The notes: generated by a model from the sequence alone, not told the origin. A stretch of DNA of 64,000 nucleotides from UBA993 sp964436815 (GCA_964436815.1 CAYTER010000002.1:1-64000); one strand, 5' to 3'; counted from the stretch's first letter, positions 25,434 to 34,978 are shown. Numbers and translations are program-made.

Positions 25434-27137
25434 GTGGCCGAAAAGATCCAGGCAGAGCAAAAAACTAATTTTATTTACACCATGATCCGTGAGGATTTGG
25501 AAAAGGGAACCCTTGAAGGAAGCCCGGTTCATACCCGCTTTCCTCCCGAGCCTAACGGCTATTTGCATATCGGCCACGCTAAGGCCATTCTTCTAAATTA
25601 TATGATTGCGCAAGATTTTAACGGTAAGTTTAACCTAAGATTTGATGACACTAATCCGGTAAAAGAAGAGCAGGAGTTCGTCGATTCAATTATTGAAGAT
25701 ATTCGCTGGCTTGGCGCCGACTGGGAAGATCGCCTCTTTTTTACTTCCGACTATTTCGAGGTCAAATACCAGTTCGCCCAGCGCCTGATTAAAGCCGGTT
25801 ATGCCTATGTTTGTGATTTAAGCCCTGATGAAATCAGGGATTACCGGGGCACCCTGACTGAACCAGGCCTGGAAAGCCCCTATCGCAACCGGCCGGTTGA
25901 AGAAAATCTCGACCTTTTTGAAAGAATGCGTAACGGTGAATTTCCGAACGGCAGCAGGGTGCTGCGAGCCAGGATTGATATGGCTTCAGGCAACCTGAAT
26001 ATGCGAGATCCCGTTATCTACCGCATTCTACACGCCAACCATCACCGGACCGGAGACCAATGGTGCATCTACCCGATGTACGATTTTGATCATCCCTTTT
26101 CCGACGCCCTGGAAGGAATTACGCACTCGCTCTGCTCCATTGAGTACAGCGATCACCGGCCGCTGTATGACTGGATTGTCGACCGGGCAGTAGAGCTGAT
26201 TCCGGAAAAAATAAAGTACCGTTCCCGCCAGACTGAGTTTGCCCGCCTGGGAATGAACTACACGGTGATGAGCAAGCGTAAACTGCGCCGCCTGGTTGAG
26301 GAAAACTATGTTGAAGGCTGGGATGATCCGCGTATGCCTACTATAGCAGGACTGCGACGCAGAGGAGTTACCCCGGAAGCTATAGCCGATTTTCAGGACC
26401 GGGTCGGCGTATCCCGGGCTGACAGCACTGCCGATTTTGCCCTATTTGAACATTGCATCCGGCAGGACCTGGAAAACAAAGCTCCCCGGGTCATGGCTGT
26501 ATTAGAACCACTAAAAGTGGTCATCACCAACTGGCCGGCAGGCAAAACTGAAGTGTTTGAGATGGAAAACATCCCCGGGGATGAGAACGCCGGAACCCGA
26601 CCAGTGCCTTTCAGCGGCACCCTTTATATCGAACAGGAAGACTTTATGGAGGAACCGCCTAAAAAATTCTTCAGGCTGGCGCCTGGCCGGGAAGTACGCC
26701 TTAAAGGCGCTTACATTATCCGCTGCGACGAAGCCGTCAAAGACGGAAAGGGTAATCTGCTTGAACTGCGCTGCACCTATGATCCAGACACCAGAAGTGG
26801 ATCTGACACCAGCGGTAAAAAGGTAAAAGGGGTAATCCACTGGGTAGCGGTGGATCATGCAGCGTATGCCACTGTCAACCTCTATGATCCATTGTTTTCT
26901 GTCGAAAACCCGGAAGAAGCTGAAGAAGGAGATTTTACTGCCCTGATTAATCCGGATTCCCTGCTGGTGTGTCATGATGTTCCGGTCGAACCTTCAATCA
27001 GGGAAGCTCTTCCGGGCAGTCGCTTTCAGTTTTTACGTAAAGGCTATTTTTATTTAGAGCCGGAGAGATCAAAAGAGGATCAGTTGGTTTTCAACCGCAT
27101 CGTCCAGTTGCGAGACACCTGGGCTAAAATAAAATAG
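25434..27137 (+). CDS. glnS: Glutaminyl-tRNA synthetase
   Basis: A 567-residue class Ib aminoacyl-tRNA synthetase. The ATP-binding HIGH motif is PNGYLHIGHAKA and the KMSKS loop is VMSKRKL. GlnRS rather than GluRS features are the RFDDTNPVKEEQEF stretch, the C-terminal beta-barrel anticodon domains and the overall length. Many Firmicutes lack GlnRS and use the GatCAB route, so its presence is informative, but gatCAB may still exist elsewhere. GTG start with AAAGGAAG 6 bases upstream. Ends at a strong bidirectional terminator. Confidence 0.95.
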   Translation: MAEKIQAEQKTNFIYTMIREDLEKGTLEGSPVHTRFPPEPNGYLHIGHAKAILLNYMIAQDFNGKFNLRFDDTNPVKEEQEFVDSIIEDIRWLGADWEDRLFFTSDYFEVKYQFAQRLIKAGYAYVCDLSPDEIRDYRGTLTEPGLESPYRNRPVEENLDLFERMRNGEFPNGSRVLRARIDMASGNLNMRDPVIYRILHANHHRTGDQWCIYPMYDFDHPFSDALEGITHSLCSIEYSDHRPLYDWIVDRAVELIPEKIKYRSRQTEFARLGMNYTVMSKRKLRRLVEENYVEGWDDPRMPTIAGLRRRGVTPEAIADFQDRVGVSRADSTADFALFEHCIRQDLENKAPRVMAVLEPLKVVITNWPAGKTEVFEMENIPGDENAGTRPVPFSGTLYIEQEDFMEEPPKKFFRLAPGREVRLKGAYIIRCDEAVKDGKGNLLELRCTYDPDTRSGSDTSGKKVKGVIHWVAVDHAAYATVNLYDPLFSVENPEEAEEGDFTALINPDSLLVCHDVPVEPSIREALPGSRFQFLRKGYFYLEPERSKEDQLVFNRIVQLRDTWAKIK

Positions 27138-27149
27138 TAAATTAAAAAA

Positions 27150-27190
27150 CAGTGGAACCGGGTTATAAAGCCAGGTTCCACTGTTTTTTT
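27150..27190. terminator. Bidirectional terminator between glnS and the Clp-fold protease
   Basis: 10-bp hairpin CAGTGGAACC / GGTTCCACTG (27150-27183) with TTTTTTT on the plus side and GTTTTTTAAT on the minus side, between convergent genes. Confidence 0.92.
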
Positions 27191-27194
27191 ATGT

Positions 27195-28028
27195 TTATTT
27201 TTCTTTAGGGGAAACCGGGTATATCGGACCGGGGTTATATTCAACACTGGGCCGGGCATTGCGCGGTTGGGGAAACATGCTCATCAGGGCATAAATCTCC
27301 TGGGGCATATCTGTATTGACATTAATACCCAAACCGGCAATCTGGGCAACATCAATCGGGTAATCGTGGGTCCAGGTGCCCTGTGTCAGCAGCTCAGCGG
27401 TTTGATCAGCCTTATCCTCATCCAGATGCTTGGCCAGCAGGTTTTTAGCGGTAGCCTTCACCTGTTTTAAAGCTTTAACAGCCACGTCTGCTAAAATGAC
27501 GGTCTGATCATCAATGTCTTTAATTGGCTTGCTTTCCAAAACCTTAACCAGCGAAGCAGCCGGGTACTGTCCGAGCTGAGGATCAAGTGGTCCTAATACG
27601 GCATTTTCATCCATGATAAGTTCATCTGCCGCTAAAGCAATCATCGTTCCACCCGACATGGCATAATGCGGTACAAATACCGATACCTTGCCCGGGTGGC
27701 GCATTAAGGATTCGGCAATCTGCTCAGACGCAAGCACGAGGCCACCAGGCGTATGCAGGATCAGGTCGATCGGTACATTTTTGTCAGTCAGGCGGATAGC
27801 CGTCAGAACCTGTTCCGAGTCTTCAATATTTATAAAACGGGTCAGCGGAATACCGAGCAGGTTTAGCGCCTCCTGGCGGTGGATCAGGGTGATTACCCTG
27901 CTGCCGCGTCTGCGTTCCAGTTCGATCATTTTCCGGGTTCGCGCCGCCCTTAACATCTGCTGCTGCAGGTAAGGGGTCAGCGCCGAGATGATAATAAAAA
28001 TCCAGAAAATCTGTGACATATATTCCAT
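27195..28028 (-). CDS. SDH family Clp-fold membrane serine protease
   Basis: A 277-residue protein with one N-terminal membrane helix (about 5-22) and a ClpP/SppA-like fold. HTPGGLVLASEQIA matches the oxyanion region, the nucleophile Ser lies in AMSGGTMIALAA, and a D-E-N-A-V-L-G-P-L-D-P segment follows, as in the SDH (Ser-Asp-His) group. Probably degrades membrane or misfolded proteins. It is downstream of the rhomboid gene by 45 bases and likely co-transcribed. GGAGG lies 7 bases before the ATG. Confidence 0.88.
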   Translation of the reverse strand: MEYMSQIFWIFIIISALTPYLQQQMLRAARTRKMIELERRRGSRVITLIHRQEALNLLGIPLTRFINIEDSEQVLTAIRLTDKNVPIDLILHTPGGLVLASEQIAESLMRHPGKVSVFVPHYAMSGGTMIALAADELIMDENAVLGPLDPQLGQYPAASLVKVLESKPIKDIDDQTVILADVAVKALKQVKATAKNLLAKHLDEDKADQTAELLTQGTWTHDYPIDVAQIAGLGINVNTDMPQEIYALMSMFPQPRNARPSVEYNPGPIYPVSPKEK

Positions 28029-28073
28029 TTAAAAACCTCCTTGACGCTTCAGTAAAACGCTGCCGTAATAGAG

Positions 28074-28751
28074 CTAACAGTAATCCCGCCAGCACTCCCA
28101 GAAGGGGTCTGCGCGGTAATTACGTTTGGGGCGCATAATCAGAATCAGGATTAAACCGAGGGCAAAACCGCCGATATGTGCCCACCAGGCGATGCCGGGC
28201 AGGCCGGCAAAGGCGTAGACAACCTGGATGACCGCCCAATAACCAAGATAGATCGGGGCCGGGAGCCAAAAAAAGAAGAAGATCAATGGTGGAATAACCG
28301 TCAATACCCTGGCCCTGGGGAATAAAACCAGGTAAGCGCCCAATAAGCCTGAAACGGCTCCGGAAGCTCCCACCATCGGGATTGTGCTGTCGGGTACAGA
28401 AAACCCTTGCAGCAATGCTGCTGCAATCCCTGAGAGCAGGTAGAGAATTAGAAAGCGAAAGAAACCAAGCCGCCCTTCAACAGCCGGTCCGAATACCCAG
28501 AGAAACCAGACATTGCCTACCAGGTGCATAAAGGATCCATGAACAAACATGCTTGTGAAGATGGTAAAATATTCGGCAGCCGGGTTGCTGAAAAAAGCAG
28601 CGGGAATAAAACCGTAATGATAAAATATTGCCTCGAAAGCTTCTATCCCCAAGGAAAGCTGGAATAGAAAAGCTAAACCGGTAATGATAATCAACCCGAA
28701 AGTTGCCAGTTTAGATCCATGGTAGGTAATGGTGTCGCGCAGGGGAAACAT
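28074..28751 (-). CDS. Rhomboid family intramembrane serine protease
   Basis: A 225-residue membrane protein with six or seven helices. Rhomboid signatures are FVHGSFMHLVGNVWFLWVFG (helix 2), the catalytic Ser in GASGAVSG (helix 4) and the catalytic His in WWAHIGGF (helix 6). It cleaves membrane proteins within or near the bilayer. First gene of a pair with the SDH-type protease, which makes a membrane proteolysis unit. GGAGGG is 13 bases from the ATG, longer than usual. Confidence 0.92.
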   Translation of the reverse strand: MFPLRDTITYHGSKLATFGLIIITGLAFLFQLSLGIEAFEAIFYHYGFIPAAFFSNPAAEYFTIFTSMFVHGSFMHLVGNVWFLWVFGPAVEGRLGFFRFLILYLLSGIAAALLQGFSVPDSTIPMVGASGAVSGLLGAYLVLFPRARVLTVIPPLIFFFFWLPAPIYLGYWAVIQVVYAFAGLPGIAWWAHIGGFALGLILILIMRPKRNYRADPFWECWRDYC

Positions 28752-28815
28752 AGGCTGTCAAAAACCCTCCTGATTATTAAACGGCAAACTGATTATATCA
28801 TAATGTTTTCGTTAA

Positions 28816-28847
28816 AGAGGGCGCAGCGTTTGGCAGCTGCGCCCTCT
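28816..28847 (-). terminator. Terminator of the formate dehydrogenase operon
   Basis: A 12-bp perfect hairpin, AGAGGGCGCAGC / GCTGCGCCCTCT with an 8-base loop, about 30 bases after the fdhA stop. On the minus strand it is followed only by a short TTTAACG, so stem stability probably does most of the work. Confidence 0.75.
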
Positions 28848-28878
28848 TCCAATTTTGTAATCTAGCGTAAATGCCAAG

Positions 28879-31551
28879 CTAGACTTTGTCAATCCGGATC
28901 GCGCAAACCTTGGTTTCCGGGGTCTTCGCCACCGGGTCAAGGGCATTGCTGGTCAGCAGGTTTGTCGGGCACTCGGCAAAGTGGAAGCTCAGTGAAGCGA
29001 CACCCGGTTGACTGCGCCTGGAAATCTTGACCCTGACCTGAATTTTACCCCGCCGCGATTTGACTTCCACCAAATCCCCGTCAGCAAGATTCATCTTTTC
29101 AGCATCCAGGGGGTTAATCAGGATCTGTTCTTCCCCGCTCAGCTGGTCAAGCCCTTCAGAATACCTGGTCATCGTGCTATGGAACTGGTAGAGGCTGCGT
29201 TCGGTAGTAAGAATCAACGGAAAATCAAAGTCACAGCATTCGGCTGAAGGCCTGAACTCGATGGCCGCCAGCTTGCCTTTGCCGGTTGGAGTAGCAAATT
29301 TCTCAGTATGCAGGATTCGTGTCCCCGGGTGATCCTCTGCCGGGCAGGGCCACTGGAGCCCGCCGGTTTCAAGACGCTCATAAGTGATCCCGGCATAACT
29401 TGGCGTCAGAGAGGTCATTTCCTTAAAAATCTCCTCCGCACTGTTGTAGGCAAAACCTTCGACTCCCATCTCATTGGCAATAGCACTGATAATCCACCAA
29501 TCAGGCTTGGCTTCACCAACCGGATCAATAACCCGGCGCACGCGCTGGACGCGTCTTTCCGTATTAACAAAAGTGCCGTTCTTTTCAGCGAAAGATGCAG
29601 CCGGAAGAACTACATCAGCTTTCTGAGCCGTTTCATTGAGGAAGATATCCTGAACGACAAAAAATTCAAGTTTGTCCATCGCCTCGATCGAATGGGCGGC
29701 ATTTGCTTCTGTCAGAACCGGGTTTTCCCCAACCAGGTAGATCGCTTTGATCTCACCATTATAGGCGGCGTCAAAGATTTCAGTATGGGTTAACCCCGGC
29801 TTTCCACTGAGAGGTACGCCCCAGGCTGTTTCAAATTTCTTGCGGGCTTCTTCGTTGTCAACTTTCTGGTAACCGGTAAAGACATTGGGCAGGGAGCCCA
29901 TATCACAGGCACCCTGAACATTGTTCTGGCCGCGCAGGGGATTAACACCGGCTGAAACACGCCCGAGATTACCGGTGATCAGGGCCAGGTTGCTGACCGC
30001 CAGAACGTTATCAGTGCCGTGCGAATGCTGAGTGACACCCATGCAGTAGAGAATCGATGCCGGGCTGTTTTCAGCATAGATCCGCGCTGCTTTGGCGATA
30101 TCATCCCAGGGCAGCCCGGTCATGTCACTGACAAATTCCGGGGTGTAGCTTTCAAGCGACTTTTTAAACTGTTCATAATTCTCACAGCGTTCTTCAATAT
30201 ACTGCTGATCATGAAGCCCTTCTTCGATGATGACCCTCGCCATACCCATCAGGAGGGCTACATCACTGCCCGGTTTTAATGGCAGGTGAAGATCGGCAAA
30301 ATTAACCAGGGCAACTTCCTGAGGATTGGCAACAATCAACTTAGCCCCGTTGCGAACCGCTTTTTTAACCTGGTAACCGATAATGGGATGGGCATCCGTC
30401 GTGCTGGTTCCAACTGCCAGGATGCATTTTGCATCGCCAATTTCGGCTATCGAGTTGGTCATTGCTCCCGAACCCAGTGCTATGGCCAGACCGGCCACGG
30501 TAGGAGCGTGTCAGAGGCGGGCGCAGTGATCAATATTATTAGTTTCCATCACTGCCCGCGCAAATTTTTGCATCACATAATTGTCTTCATTAGTGCATTT
30601 TGCCGAAGCAATCATGGCAAATTGATCGCCTTTGTATTGCCCCAGTTTGCTTGCTATGAGCGACAGAGCTTCTTCCCAGCTTGCCTCGACCAGTTCCCCG
30701 TCCTTACGGATTAAGGGGTGTGTCAGCCGGTCCGGGTGATTGACAAAACCAAGGCCGTAGCGGCCCTTTACACAGAGACTGCCGCCGCTTGCCGGGCTGT
30801 CTGCTACAGCTCGCGAACTGACAACCCTGTTGCCACGCGCTCCTACGACAATGCCACAGCCGCATCCACAGAAGGGGCAGATAGTTTCAACTTCGTAAGT
30901 TGGTTCAATCGCTTTGCGGGGCACCAAAGCGCCGACCGGGCAGCGCGATACACATTCGCCGCAGGTAACACACGTTGAATCGATGATCGGTTTATCACCG
31001 AGAACACTGATCTTGGTTTTCATCCCTCGAAAAGCGAAGTCTATGCAACTGTCACCCTGGATCTCTTCACAGGTGCGTACGCACACCCCGCAGAGAACAC
31101 ACTTGTTCATATCGCGTAAATAATAGGGGTTGGAATCATCTAATGGATGATCAAGAACCGGTTTACGCATCGCCTTGATCCGCTCTTCATCCAAACCAAT
31201 ATAGCGGGTTAACTCCTGCAGCTGGCAGCGGCTGTTTTTGGCACAGCTCTGGCAGTTATAGTCATGATTAAGCACAAGCAGCTCCAGGTTAACCCGGCGG
31301 GTCTGATCCAGATCGGCGCTGGCTGTAGTGACAACCAGCCCTTCTTCAACTGGGGTCATACAGGATACAGTAGGTCTGCGCCCCTCAATCTCCACCAGGC
31401 AAACCCGGCAGATCCCGACTGAGGTAAGGTCGGGATGATCACAGAGATGAGGGATATAGATCCCGTTGGCCAGGGCAGCATGCAGGATTGAGGTGCCCGA
31501 TTCAGCCTGAATTTCCACTCCATCGATAGTCAGGGTAATTAGCTCTGACAT
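28879..31551 (-). CDS. fdhA: Formate dehydrogenase catalytic subunit, selenoprotein (Sec at TGA 30511-30513)
   Basis: An 890-residue protein when the in-frame TGA is read as Sec347, in the context H-C-A-R-L-U-H-A-P-T. Domains in order: [2Fe-2S] ferredoxin-like (CDHPDLTSVGICRVC), NuoG-type His-Cys cluster (HDYNCQSCAKNSRC), two [4Fe-4S] ferredoxin motifs (CVLCGVCVRTC, CVTCGECVSRC), then the Mo/W-bis-MGD domain with its own cluster (CPFCGCGCG), the Sec ligand and a C-terminal molydopterin-binding domain. It oxidises formate to CO2 or runs in reverse. The NuoE- and NuoF-like partners upstream pass electrons to NAD(P), possibly with ferredoxin bifurcation. GGAGGG sits 6 bases before the ATG at 31551, better than the ATG at 31557. 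Overlaps the NuoF-like gene. Confidence 0.95.
30482..30513 (-). promoter_or_regulatory. SECIS element of fdhA
   Basis: After the UGA (30511-30513) the mRNA forms GUGGCC-GGUCU-GGCCAU (30482-30498): a 6-bp stem with the apical loop GGUCU, the same loop as in the E. coli fdhF SECIS, starting 18 bases after the UGA. Confidence 0.88.
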
Positions 31552-33392
31552 TTGCATCCCTCCTCACATGGTATATGTTCTTCGGCCTGGGGCAATCCTT
31601 CTGAGACTACCAGTACCGCCCGTACCTTTTTGGGACAAACCTCGTAGCAGGCTCCGCACTTGGTGCATAAATCCTGATCAATTTCGTGCGGCTCTTTCTT
31701 CTCCCCACTGATCGCTTCAACCGGGCACTCCTTGGCACAGCGCTGGCAACCGATACATTTCTCCTGGTCTATGCGGTACTGAAGCAGCGCTTTACAAACC
31801 AGGGCCGGGCAGCGTTTTTCATTAACATGGGCCTCATATTCATGGTGGAAATATCGCAGGGTGGTTAAAATCGGGTTGGGGGCAGTTTGTCCCAGACCGC
31901 ACATCGAGCCCTTTTTAACAGCCCAGGCCAGTTCCTGGAGCAGGTCGAGATCTTCCGGTTTGCCGCGTCCCTCGGTAATATCCTCTAAAATTGTGTACAT
32001 CTGGGCCGTTCCAAGCCGACATGGTATACACTGACCGCAGGATTCGTTCTTGGTGAAATTTAAAAAATAGCGGGCCATGTCAACCATGCAGGTGTCTTCA
32101 TCCACGACAACCAGTCCTCCGGAGCCCATCATCGCTCCGGCTGCGGTTAGTGAATCAAAATCGATTGGCAAATCAAGATGTTCTTCGGGAATACAACCGC
32201 CCGATGGGCCACCGATTTGGGCTGCTTTGAATTTTTTACCGAAGCGAATACCACCGCCGATATCGAAAACAACTTCCCTGATCGTAACACCCATCGGCAC
32301 TTCAACCAAACCGGTGTTGTTAACCTTTCCGGTTAAGGCAAAAACCTTGGTGCCCTTACTGCCATCGGTTCCAACTGCAGCAAATTGCTCCGACCCGCGA
32401 CGCAGTATCAACGGGACATTAGCCAGGGTCTCCACGTTATTAATACAGGTGGGTTTACCCCAGAGACCCTCAACCGCCGGGAACGGCGGACGGTGGCGGG
32501 GCACACCCCTTTTACCCTCGATCGATGCCAACAGGGCTGTTTCTTCACCACAGACGAAAGCGCCGGCGCCTTCCTTGATCTTGATCTTAAAGTTAAAACC
32601 TAATCCCAGGATATTATCACCAAGCATCCCGTATTTTTCAGCCTGGCTGATGGCTGTGCGCAAGCGTTTGATGGCTAACGGGTATTCGGAGCGTACGTAG
32701 ATATAACCTTCGTCAGCGCCGATTGCCCGTCCAGCAATCATCATTCCTTCAAGCACGGCATGGGGATCCCCTTCGAGCAAACTGCGATCCATAAAAGCTC
32801 CGGGGTCGCCTTCGTCAGCATTGCAGACAATATATTTCTTTGAACCGGCGCTGCTATTGGCAAACTGCCATTTCATCCCGGTGGGAAACCCGGCCCCACC
32901 GCGACCGCGCAAGCCGGAAGATTTTACTTCGTTAACAACGGCCATCGGCTCCATCTGGAGCGCTTTCTTCAAACCCAGGTACCCACCCCTGATAATATAC
33001 TCATCTATATTTTCGGGATCAATTACCCCACAGTTGCGCAAAGCCAGCCGCATCTGCTTATTGTAAAACATGATTTCATCATGGGAGACCACCCGCTCCC
33101 CGGTAACCGGGTCGCTGTAGAGCAATCGCTCAACTTTGTTGCCCTTGACCAGGTATTCTTCAACGATCTCAGCTACATCTTCTTTTTGAACCCCACAATA
33201 GAAAACATCATCCGGAAAAACAATAAATATTGGCCCTTTTTCACAGAAGCCGTGACAGCCGGACATAATTATGCGCACATCGTCCTGTAACCCGTGCTTT
33301 TTCAGCTCTTCATCAAGGGCATCCCTGACATCCAGGGCCCCTGACGAAATACAACCGGTACCGGCACAGATCAGAATATGACGTTCATACAC
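31539..33392 (-). CDS. NuoF-like NADH-binding flavoprotein subunit of the formate dehydrogenase
   Basis: A 617-residue diaphorase subunit. The N-terminal thioredoxin-like [2Fe-2S] domain (about 1-120) precedes the FMN/NADH domain (GLRGRGGAGFPTGMKW; CNADEGDPGAFMDR; AGAFVCGEETALL), the [4Fe-4S] site CGQCIPC with a later Cys, and a C-terminal 2x[4Fe-4S] ferredoxin domain (CIGCQRCAKECPVEAI; CTKCGACYEVCP). This HydB/HylB architecture is that of NAD(P)-linked, often electron-bifurcating hydrogenases and formate dehydrogenases. GTG start with AAAGGAGAGAGG upstream. Its end overlaps fdhA by 13 bases. Confidence 0.94.
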   Translation of the reverse strand: MYERHILICAGTGCISSGALDVRDALDEELKKHGLQDDVRIIMSGCHGFCEKGPIFIVFPDDVFYCGVQKEDVAEIVEEYLVKGNKVERLLYSDPVTGERVVSHDEIMFYNKQMRLALRNCGVIDPENIDEYIIRGGYLGLKKALQMEPMAVVNEVKSSGLRGRGGAGFPTGMKWQFANSSAGSKKYIVCNADEGDPGAFMDRSLLEGDPHAVLEGMMIAGRAIGADEGYIYVRSEYPLAIKRLRTAISQAEKYGMLGDNILGLGFNFKIKIKEGAGAFVCGEETALLASIEGKRGVPRHRPPFPAVEGLWGKPTCINNVETLANVPLILRRGSEQFAAVGTDGSKGTKVFALTGKVNNTGLVEVPMGVTIREVVFDIGGGIRFGKKFKAAQIGGPSGGCIPEEHLDLPIDFDSLTAAGAMMGSGGLVVVDEDTCMVDMARYFLNFTKNESCGQCIPCRLGTAQMYTILEDITEGRGKPEDLDLLQELAWAVKKGSMCGLGQTAPNPILTTLRYFHHEYEAHVNEKRCPALVCKALLQYRIDQEKCIGCQRCAKECPVEAISGEKKEPHEIDQDLCTKCGACYEVCPKKVRAVLVVSEGLPQAEEHIPCEEGCKCQS

Positions 33393-33434
33393 TTAGCCTC
33401 TCTCCTTTCTTAGATCCCCAACCCTGTTCCGGCT

Positions 33435-33614
33435 TCAGTGTTCCCGAAAAGCCGAGCCATGTGAATACTTATTGATAATCGCTTCACGGGCTGCTTTACA
33501 CTCTTCATTTTCATGACATAGAGGCCCTTCCAGACAGCATTCGATAAAAACATCGCAGGGTCTCTCCTTACTGTTGAAACACTTTTCACAGCAATGATCG
33601 ATAAAATGCTCCAT
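33435..33614 (-). CDS. Cysteine-rich 59-residue protein in the formate dehydrogenase operon
   Basis: A small open frame of 59 residues directly after the NuoE-like stop (TAAATG), with GAAGGGGGG about 9 bases before the ATG inside the NuoE-like end. It contains eight cysteines (H-C-C-E-K-C, R-P-C, E-C-C, L-C-H and E-C-K), enough for one or two metal or cluster sites, and no signal peptide. Spacing resembles small zinc or Fe-S binding proteins, but I do not recognise a family. Position between the two diaphorase subunits suggests a small subunit or assembly factor. Codon use and ribosome site support a real gene. Confidence 0.7.
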   Translation of the reverse strand: MEHFIDHCCEKCFNSKERPCDVFIECCLEGPLCHENEECKAAREAIINKYSHGSAFREH

Positions 33615-34088
33615 TTAAGCTTGCCCCCCTTCAGGTTCGCCGCCGAAGCTCTCGATTATACCTTTCGTTTTATCCGGGTCTAGCTTGCCGAATGTTTTAT
33701 CGTCTATGGTCATAACCGGCGCCAACCCACAAGCTCCGATACAGGCAACTTCTTCGTAGGTATATTGCTGATCGGCTGTGGTTTCGCCGACACTGACTTT
33801 CAGAACATCCTTAACCTTATCGGCCACTTTTTTAGCGCCACGAACATGACAGGCTGTTCCACAGCAGAGGCGGATTATATGCCGGCCGCGTGGCTTCAGA
33901 TGAAAGCGGGCGTAGAAGGTGGCCACCCCGAAAACCTTGCTCTCAGGAACACGGACAAAACGGGCAACCGCTTTCATTGCCTCTTCGGGTAAATACCCCA
34001 GCTCTTCCTGAACATTCTGCAGCACAGGGATTAACTCATTTTTTTCGCCTTTAAATGAAGCAAATACTGTTTGCAGTTGTTCTTCCAT
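33615..34088 (-). CDS. NuoE-like [2Fe-2S] subunit of the formate dehydrogenase
   Basis: A 157-residue thioredoxin-like ferredoxin. The start (V-L-Q-N-V-Q-E-E-L-G-Y-L-P) and FGVATFYARFHLKPRG are typical of NuoE/HydC, and the [2Fe-2S] ligands are in CCGTACHVRG and CIGACG. It hands electrons between the NuoF-like flavin and the catalytic subunit or donor. First gene of the four-gene operon NuoE-like, Cys-rich, NuoF-like, fdhA. Confidence 0.95.
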   Translation of the reverse strand: MEEQLQTVFASFKGEKNELIPVLQNVQEELGYLPEEAMKAVARFVRVPESKVFGVATFYARFHLKPRGRHIIRLCCGTACHVRGAKKVADKVKDVLKVSVGETTADQQYTYEEVACIGACGLAPVMTIDDKTFGKLDPDKTKGIIESFGGEPEGGQA

Positions 34089-34240
34089 TTAATTTAATCA
34101 CTCCCTTTACCGCTATTTCGACATAAACAGACCTGTTCTTATTCTCCTCACGAAAAGGCGAATCCTGCCCGGTTCAGGTAAAAAAGCGTCAACCTTAAAA
34201 AGACGCAATAGACAGTATATTATGGAATTATCTCTTTGGT

Positions 34241-34269
34241 ATTATAGTCACTTAGCAGATGATGCACAA
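34241..34269 (-). promoter_or_regulatory. Candidate promoter of the formate dehydrogenase operon
   Basis: Minus strand TATAAT (34241-34246) with TTGTGC (34264-34269) 17 bases upstream. The -10 is perfect, the -35 matches only TTG. Leader would be about 145 bases. Confidence 0.35.
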
Positions 34270-34324
34270 TGGGTTATTAGATGGTTAAAAGGACCCAATG
34301 CTAATCAGTAACAAATCCTAATTA

Positions 34325-34353
34325 TTGCATTATTATATTTAAAATATTATAAT
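34325..34353 (+). promoter_or_regulatory. Promoter of ferritin
   Basis: TTGCAT (34325-34330), 17 bases, TATAAT (34348-34353), just before the ribosome site of ferritin. The whole spacer is A/T and contains an ATTATA/TATAAT inverted repeat with a 10-base gap that might be part of a regulator site; I could not match it to a Fur or PerR box. Confidence 0.4.
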
Positions 34354-34376
34354 AACCTCAAAAAGGAGGGAATACA

Positions 34377-34880
34377 ATGTTACCAAAAAAACTTCTGGCG
34401 AAATTAAATGAACAGATTACTCATGAATTTTATTCCGCACATTACTACCTGGCCATGGCTTCCTATTTTAAAAAAGAAGAACTTGACGGTTTTGCAAACT
34501 TTTTCATAGTCCAGGCTGAAGAAGAACGGTCCCACGCTATGAAATTTTTCGAATTTATCAATGACCAGGGTGAAGAAGCGTTGATTACCGGTTTTAAAGA
34601 TCCAAAAAGGGATTTTAAATCAGTGGAAGAGATTTTTACCCTGGCTCTTGAGCACGAAAAACTGGTCACCGGTTTAATCACTGAACTGATGAAAACCGCC
34701 CAGGAAGAAAAGCATTACCCCAGTATCGGCTTTTTACAGTGGTTCATTGATGAACAGGTCGAAGAGGAAGCTTCAATGAGCAGGCTGCTGAGTCTTGTAA
34801 AGCGGGTGGGCGAGCAGGGCCATGGCATCCTAATGCTGGATCGCGAACTTGCCGGCCGCATTTTTACGCAGGAAGCGTAA
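34377..34880 (+). CDS. Non-heme ferritin
   Basis: A 167-residue ferritin that stores iron as ferric mineral in a 24-subunit cage. The ferroxidase residues are visible in QITHEFYSAHYYLAM, AEEERSHAMKFFEF, a mid-helix Glu (LEHEKLVTG) and DEQVEEEASM. GGAGGG lies 6 bases before the ATG. It stands alone between promoter and a strong terminator. With rubrerythrin, rubredoxin and FprA it belongs to the iron/oxygen defence set of the window. Confidence 0.97.
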   Translation: MLPKKLLAKLNEQITHEFYSAHYYLAMASYFKKEELDGFANFFIVQAEEERSHAMKFFEFINDQGEEALITGFKDPKRDFKSVEEIFTLALEHEKLVTGLITELMKTAQEEKHYPSIGFLQWFIDEQVEEEASMSRLLSLVKRVGEQGHGILMLDRELAGRIFTQEA

Positions 34881-34922
34881 AAATATACAAAGCTAAACCG
34901 CTTTATTTTAATGAATTTTATG

Positions 34923-34966
34923 AAGGAGGATTCAGATAATTTCTGGAATCCTCCTTGATCTTTTCT
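34923..34966 (+). terminator. Terminator after ferritin
   Basis: 11-bp hairpin AAGGAGGATTC / GAATCCTCCTT (34923-34956) followed by GATCTTTTCTT. Lies between ferritin and the convergent DUF2284 gene. Confidence 0.85.
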
Positions 34967-34978
34967 TGCAGAAAAAGT

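Noticed and set aside
27300..28028. Clp-fold gene as a short SppA
   Set aside because: The order of motifs (HTPGG, then AMSGG) and the missing Lys-type S-G-x-Y/F-K-D motif fit the SDH group better than SppA, which is present separately at 41113-42045.
34222..34311. A 29-codon ORF in the gap between the formate dehydrogenase operon and ferritin
   Set aside because: No ribosome site before its ATG, A/T-rich, and it covers the candidate promoter of the formate dehydrogenase operon; most likely chance.
34330..34355. A/T-rich inverted repeat before ferritin as a PerR box
   Set aside because: It does not keep the 7-1-7 spacing of PerR/Fur sites; noted only as part of the promoter.
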